Source: a bacterium | GTDB lineage: Bacteria > Patescibacteriota > Minisyncoccia > UBA6257 > GWB1-50-10 | Direction: 5' to 3' | Length of the DNA: 41,589 bases | Assembly: GCA_021814545.1 (NCBI GenBank) | Contig: JAKAID010000001.1 | Location: 1 to 41,589, forward strand | Part shown: positions 37,377-41,589 of the stretch, in pieces | Layout: each line of letters begins with the position of its first letter | Numbering within the stretch: the stretch's first letter is position 1 | Notes under the pieces: model-generated | Told to the model about the DNA's origin: nothing | Databases searched by the model: none | Seen by the model: the letters and a program-made list of their open reading frames with translations, nothing else | Made by a program: the position numbers and the translations under genes

Positions 37377-37712
37377 TTATCCGATTGAGAGGAGCACGAT
37401 AGAAATGAACGCGGTTACCACGCCGATGACTCCGAGCACGCTCAGTTTCTCGCTGAAGATAAAAACGCCGATGAGTACAGTCGCGAGGAGGCTCAGCACC
37501 GACCAGATAACTCCCACGATCGAGAGCTGATTCTTTTGTAATATTGCCGGCAGCCAGCTGAGTATCCCGAGCATGTAGGCGATGAGTACGAATGCAACCG
37601 ATGTCCATTTGGGCTCAAGTGCGAATTTTTTTGAGAGAAACTCACCCGCAGCAAAAAAGAGAGCCGAAATAATAAGCCAATAGAAGTAGTTGATGGATAA
37701 GATGAATTTCAT
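37377..37712 (-). CDS. Small EmrE/EamA-like four-TM transporter
   Basis: 111 aa, four hydrophobic segments, ...LLATVLIGVFIFSEKLSVLGVIGVVTAFISIVLL. Confidence 0.8.
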   Translation of the reverse strand: MKFILSINYFYWLIISALFFAAGEFLSKKFALEPKWTSVAFVLIAYMLGILSWLPAILQKNQLSIVGVIWSVLSLLATVLIGVFIFSEKLSVLGVIGVVTAFISIVLLSIG

Positions 37713-37719
37713 GGTGATT

Positions 37720-38397
37720 CTATTTTTTTTGCCTAACCTTTTTCTTTTTGTCAAAATCTCCGAGATATCTATTGACGCGCTCATTCGAGTAATTGGCAAG
37801 TTTTTGTAAAAAATCCATATGCGTTTCAACGGCGCCCTTGTGTACGGGTTTTTTAGATTTTACTTTATGTGCGATGGTTCCGCGCAGTTTAATAAATTTT
37901 TGTAGCCGTCTCCGTGCATTGGTGGGAGTAATTGTATACCAGGACCAAGATTTTGATAGATTGTCTAATCCTATGAGATCTGAAAACAAATCGTCGATAT
38001 TTTTTGGCGATGGGGTATTAAACTCACCAAGAAATTTTTTTGATTTTGTAATTTTGTATTCTTTTAAAATACTTTTCCATCCGTTGCCGGCGAGTTCCAG
38101 TACTTTTAGGTCATTCTTGTCTTCTTTTACGTGCTTCGACAAACGTTTTTGGACCTCTTTCGGGAAATGGTCGGGGCTTGAGGCTTTTGTTAGCAATGAA
38201 GAAAACGCCTTGTCCGCCAAATCTTCAATAAAGGCCTCCCAACATGCAACGAGTAAGACAACACTGCTTTTGTTTAAAACTTGAATCAAACTATCCCTGC
38301 GGCCGCGTTTTTCTCCAGTTAAAGCCTCGTGCATAAGGAGGAGCGCCTTAACCTCTCCGAGATTTTCTTGAAAATTTTGAATGGGCTTTTTGATCAT
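37720..38397 (-). CDS. HEPN-domain protein (RiboL-PSP-HEPN-like)
   Basis: VVLLVACWEAFIEDLADKAF and RGTIAH (Rx4H); AT-rich relative to neighbours. Confidence 0.7.
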   Translation of the reverse strand: MIKKPIQNFQENLGEVKALLLMHEALTGEKRGRRDSLIQVLNKSSVVLLVACWEAFIEDLADKAFSSLLTKASSPDHFPKEVQKRLSKHVKEDKNDLKVLELAGNGWKSILKEYKITKSKKFLGEFNTPSPKNIDDLFSDLIGLDNLSKSWSWYTITPTNARRRLQKFIKLRGTIAHKVKSKKPVHKGAVETHMDFLQKLANYSNERVNRYLGDFDKKKKVRQKK

Positions 38398-38404
38398 AAG
38401 TTTT

Positions 38405-38590
38405 CTGGAGAAAGCGTTGAGGGAATCGAACGTCGCTCGTTCGCCACCCGCTCCTTAGAAACCCTCGGTTTCTAAACGCTCCTACAGGGCTATTTTCTAC
38501 ACGGGAGACCAGGTGTTCTCCCGACCCCCCGTTCGAATCCTTCCCAGTATAGAACAAGCGCGAGATGGCATAAAGTCATCTCATGCTTGG
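38405..38590 (-). other. Multi-hairpin region between tRNA-Ser and HEPN gene
   Basis: CGAACG-tcgct-CGTTCG (38427-38443), TTAGAAAC-cctcg-GTTTCTAA (38455-38475), CGGGAGA-N8-TCTCCCG (38502-38523), CAAGC..GAGATG-N9-CATCTC..GCTTG (38555-38589). Confidence 0.5.
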
Positions 38591-38596
38591 TTTGTG

Positions 38597-38681
38597 CGGA
38601 GGGGGAGGGATTCGAACCCTCGATACCTTGCGGTATACAGTCTTTCCAGGACTGCGCACTAGACCACTATGCGACCCCTCC
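38597..38681 (-). tRNA. tRNA-Ser(GGA), CCA not encoded
   Basis: Acceptor GGAGGGG/CCCCTCC, anticodon arm CAGTC-CTGGAAA-GACTG, variable arm ATACC-GCAA-GGTAT, T-arm GAGGGTTCGAATCCCTC. Confidence 0.95.
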
Positions 38682-38751
38682 AAGCCTGATTGTGATTGTA
38701 GGGGAATCGGATGCGATTTTCAAATAAATCCCGAAGAGGTATCATCTTTCT

Positions 38752-39390
38752 ATGACACGCTTACCGTATCTTCTTGTACTCGCGCTCGTGCTTACTATCG
38801 CGGCGATCGTCGGCGTCTATTATCTCGCCTCGCCCAATTTTTTTAATGGCACGGGGCGAGGATGTACGTTAGAGGCCAAGCAGTGCCCGAATGGTACGTA
38901 CGTGGGGCGCACGGGGCCGAATTGTGAGTTCACGCCTTGCCCGGAAAAGCAGATGTCGACTGATTCGTGGAAGAGCTACACCGATGCGGCGCAGCACCTT
39001 GAGGTGTTCTATCCGGAAACATTGCCTGCGACCTACATTCAAACCGTTCCTATTGGCTGGCCGCCCAAGGTGACCATCGAACCGAGGGCGTATTCTTGCG
39101 AGCAAAAAGGCGGTGGCGATGGGTTGCCCCAGGAGGTCGTTGAGCGAACAGCGAACGGGCGCTCGTATTGCGTGTCGGTCGTAAAGCAGGGGGCGGCAGG
39201 TTCCGTGTACGCAGATTACGTGTATTCAAAAAAGAAGGGGCTTGACCTTGTGAGCATCTCATTCGCGTTGCGCTATCCGCAATGTGGAAATTATGATGAA
39301 ATGGAGCGGGCGAAATGCACCAAGGAGCAGACCACGTTTGACCTCGATGGTATTGCCTTGCAGATTTTGAAGAGTATTCGCAGGGAATAG
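38752..39390 (+). CDS. Membrane-anchored hypothetical protein with Cys-rich motif
   Basis: N-terminal TM then CTLEAKQCPNGTYVGRTGPNCEFTPCP; TATCAT 6 nt before ATG. Confidence 0.75.
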   Translation: MTRLPYLLVLALVLTIAAIVGVYYLASPNFFNGTGRGCTLEAKQCPNGTYVGRTGPNCEFTPCPEKQMSTDSWKSYTDAAQHLEVFYPETLPATYIQTVPIGWPPKVTIEPRAYSCEQKGGGDGLPQEVVERTANGRSYCVSVVKQGAAGSVYADYVYSKKKGLDLVSISFALRYPQCGNYDEMERAKCTKEQTTFDLDGIALQILKSIRRE

Positions 39391-39414
39391 TAGTATTTAT
39401 CGCGTGTGTGTATT

Positions 39415-39443
39415 TTGACAAAACATACAAAAAACGTTATTAT
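39415..39443 (+). promoter_or_regulatory. Sigma70-like promoter
   Basis: TTGACA (39415-39420), 17 nt, TATTAT (39438-39443). Confidence 0.85.
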
Positions 39444-39489
39444 GTGCGCAGTTCGTTAGTATTCACACACCTGAACAAGGAGGGTGGGC

Positions 39490-40362
39490 ATGACGGAAAA
39501 TCCGATCACGTCCGGACAGAAGAGAACGGTGGAAGGAATCATTCACGCCGCGCTCGAGGGCATGCTGAAAGGTGACGACCTCGACAAGGTGCGCATGCAG
39601 CGGCTCATCGACCGCGGCGAGAAGCTCACAGCTGGCATGCAGGAGCTTTTCCTCGACCTTTCGCGCGAGAATGCGTGGGAGAAGGAGGAGATAGAGGCCG
39701 CCGAGCGGAACTACCTTTATCCGGCGCAGTACGGCGTGAAGCCGATTGCCGAGCAGGTAGCCATCCTCACGCGGTACTTTCCCGAGCTCGAGACGTACGA
39801 CAAGCACGGGGATGAGTGGCCGCTCCCGCGGCGCGCAGAGGGGCCGTACGCCATTCCGAAGTGGACCAAGGTCGCGGGCACGTACCGCGACGCGGTCATT
39901 CGTGTGGCGCGTCTCATTGAGAAAACCGAGCGGTCCACGTTCGAGGAGTGCGACGTGCAGCTTGCGCGCACGGTGCACACCGCAGAGGTCCTTGACCAGA
40001 ATTTCGATGGGCAGCGCGACCACGACATCCGCATCGTCCCCGCGCAATTCGGGCGGGTGCATGCCGGACGTTCGGCGCGCCGTACGCGTGAGGTTTACTC
40101 CACGCGCGAGTTCGGCCTCGGCGCTTTCGAGGTGGGGTGCATGTTCCTCACGCATCCCGGACGGCTTGGCCACGTGGATTGGCACTGGATCGGCTGCCCG
40201 GGCGACGACGCGACTCTCGGCGAGCCTCTCGCAGAGATGAAGCAGGAACAGCTCGTTCCGTGCCTCATCTTCTCCGACGGCAAGATGCGGTTTGCCATGT
40301 CGGGAATGGGAAAGACCGCGGTGAATCTCGGTTATGCGACCGGGTTCGTCATCGGCATGTAG
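39490..40362 (+). CDS. Hypothetical protein, ~290 aa, with SD-bearing leader
   Basis: AAGGAGG (39477-39483) 6 nt before ATG 39490; long ORF closed by a terminator. Confidence 0.85.
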   Translation: MTENPITSGQKRTVEGIIHAALEGMLKGDDLDKVRMQRLIDRGEKLTAGMQELFLDLSRENAWEKEEIEAAERNYLYPAQYGVKPIAEQVAILTRYFPELETYDKHGDEWPLPRRAEGPYAIPKWTKVAGTYRDAVIRVARLIEKTERSTFEECDVQLARTVHTAEVLDQNFDGQRDHDIRIVPAQFGRVHAGRSARRTREVYSTREFGLGAFEVGCMFLTHPGRLGHVDWHWIGCPGDDATLGEPLAEMKQEQLVPCLIFSDGKMRFAMSGMGKTAVNLGYATGFVIGM

Positions 40363-40371
40363 TGATTCTTG

Positions 40372-40402
40372 CCACCTGCGCTGCGCGCGCAGGTGGTTTT
40401 TG
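40372..40402 (+). terminator. Rho-independent terminator
   Basis: CCACCTGCGC-N5-GCGCAGGTGG-TTTTTG. Confidence 0.9.
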
Positions 40403-40450
40403 TTTTGCTCTTTCGCAGAATCATGTTCTGTGGTTCTATAGGTACATACT

Positions 40451-41560
40451 ATGGAAGTTTCGCGCACACGCTTATTCTTTCGTTATGCCGGCCTCGCCGC
40501 GCTTCTTAGTCTTTTGTTCGCCTTTACCGTGTTCGTTACGGGGGACACCCGCAAACATCTTTTGGGCGCATCGCTTTTGGAATCGATACCGCGCGCAGAA
40601 CCCATGCCTGCTCCTCAGGAAGTGCGGGCGATATACGCGACTGCGCGGACGGTGGCGAACAAGCATCGTGTCGACGAGCTTATTGCGTTTGCGCATGCAA
40701 CAGATATGAATGCGATGGTGGTGAACGTGAAGGACGGTGACGGCCTTTATCTCGATGGGGAAATGTCCGACCTTGCACACCGCTTGCGCGCAGAGGGGAT
40801 ATACCCCATCGCGCGCGTAGTGGTGTTCCAGGATAACTACTTGGCGCGCATGTGGCCCGAGGAGGCGCTCAAAACTGCGAGCGGTACTCTGTGGCGGGGG
40901 AATGGCGCACTCTGGATGGATCCCGCGAGCCGACCGGTATGGGACTACACGGTAGAGGCGGCGATAGAGGCGCTTGATGAGGGGTTCGCCGAAGTGAATT
41001 TCGATTACGTGCGATTCCCCGCGGATGGCGACCTTCACGCAATCGTGTACCCCGCGTGGAATGGCACTTCGACGAAGGCTGCGGTCATCGATGCGTTCTC
41101 GAAATATCTTACCGAGAACGTGAAGAGGGCATATCCAAAGGCGACGCTTTCGCTCGATATTTTCGCACACAGTCTGCTTGATGCGGGCGATGTCGGTATT
41201 GGCCAGCATTTCGTTGACCTCGTACAGTATTTTGATGTTATTTGTCCGATGACATACCCCTCGCATTACGCACCGGGGAATTTTGGTTTCCAGAATCCGG
41301 CGGAAGCGCCCTATGAGGTAGTGAAGGGAACGCTTGACGAAGGGACGCGGAAGCTCGAGGCGGTGGGGAAGACCGCGATTATTCGACCGTGGCTTCAGGA
41401 TTTCAATATGGGCGCGGAGTATACGCGCGCACGCGTGCAAGATGAGATACGCGCCGTGAGCGATGCGGGGTACAAGAGCGGGTATATGATGTGGAACCCT
41501 TCGAACCGGTATGACAAGGTGAAGTACATCGCGGGGAGTGAAACGCAGGCGGCACGATAG
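40451..41560 (+). CDS. Putative glycoside hydrolase (DUF4015-like)
   Basis: VRAIYATARTVANKHRVDELIAFAHATDMNAMVVNVKDGDG..., LDEGFAEVNFDYVRFPADG, DVICPMTYPSHYAPG; N-terminal TM. Confidence 0.88.
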   Translation: MEVSRTRLFFRYAGLAALLSLLFAFTVFVTGDTRKHLLGASLLESIPRAEPMPAPQEVRAIYATARTVANKHRVDELIAFAHATDMNAMVVNVKDGDGLYLDGEMSDLAHRLRAEGIYPIARVVVFQDNYLARMWPEEALKTASGTLWRGNGALWMDPASRPVWDYTVEAAIEALDEGFAEVNFDYVRFPADGDLHAIVYPAWNGTSTKAAVIDAFSKYLTENVKRAYPKATLSLDIFAHSLLDAGDVGIGQHFVDLVQYFDVICPMTYPSHYAPGNFGFQNPAEAPYEVVKGTLDEGTRKLEAVGKTAIIRPWLQDFNMGAEYTRARVQDEIRAVSDAGYKSGYMMWNPSNRYDKVKYIAGSETQAAR

Positions 41561-41589
41561 AATATTGACATTACTCTATAAATAGTGTA

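Noticed and set aside
38405-38550. A third tRNA (T-loop-like gttcgaatcc / ggaatcgaac)
   Set aside because: No 5-bp T-stem, acceptor or anticodon arm in correct register on either strand.
38583-38846. 87-aa ORF MLGLCGGGGIRTLDTLRY...
   Set aside because: Antisense translation of tRNA-Ser(GGA), not a protein gene.
39463-40467. 334-aa minus-strand ORF opposite the 39490 gene
   Set aside because: The plus-strand gene has promoter, SD and terminator in the right order; the minus ORF runs through the terminator.

Overview
The window is a gene-dense fragment that looks like a Candidate Phyla Radiation (Patescibacteria, Parcubacteria-like) genome. Evidence for this is the short genes, the PilB/PilC/pseudopilin locus, the orphan VirB4/HerA-like ATPase, and rpsF-ssb-rpsR with no adjacent rplI. 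From left to right it contains: the 3' part of a 16S rRNA; a CheY-like regulator; a type IV pilus locus with two LamG-fused pseudopilins; a VirB4-like ATPase; a GT2; tpiA; rodA; mltG; rpoB-rpoC; rpsF-ssb-rpsR; PAP2; a transglutaminase-like protein with a barrel-like C-terminus; tRNA-Leu; parA and parB with a probable ncRNA between them; rel/spoT; groES-groEL; thyX; lemA and TPM genes; an archaeal-type UMP kinase-like gene; an AT-rich HEPN gene next to tRNA-Ser; and a DUF4015-like hydrolase. The most unusual signal is translational. Helix 45 of the 16S is intact and compensated, but the anti-Shine-Dalgarno CCUCC is replaced by AUUAC, and two near-universal decoding-centre positions (E. coli A1396 and C1400) are both U. 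Consistent with this, almost no CDS has an SD, and many ATGs lie 6-14 nt after a TATACT-type -10, as expected for leaderless mRNAs. Two single-gene units (36457-36975 minus and 39490-40362 plus) break the rule, with a strong TTGACA-N17-TATTAW promoter and GGAGG next to the ATG. Other candidates are a 274-bp element with perfect 24-bp inverted repeats ending at the parA start codon, a ncRNA between parA and parB, a repeat-derived peptide in a prepilin leader, a variant CIRCE, and a multi-hairpin region upstream of the HEPN gene. All calls come from reading the sequence and the supplied ORF track; no searches were run.
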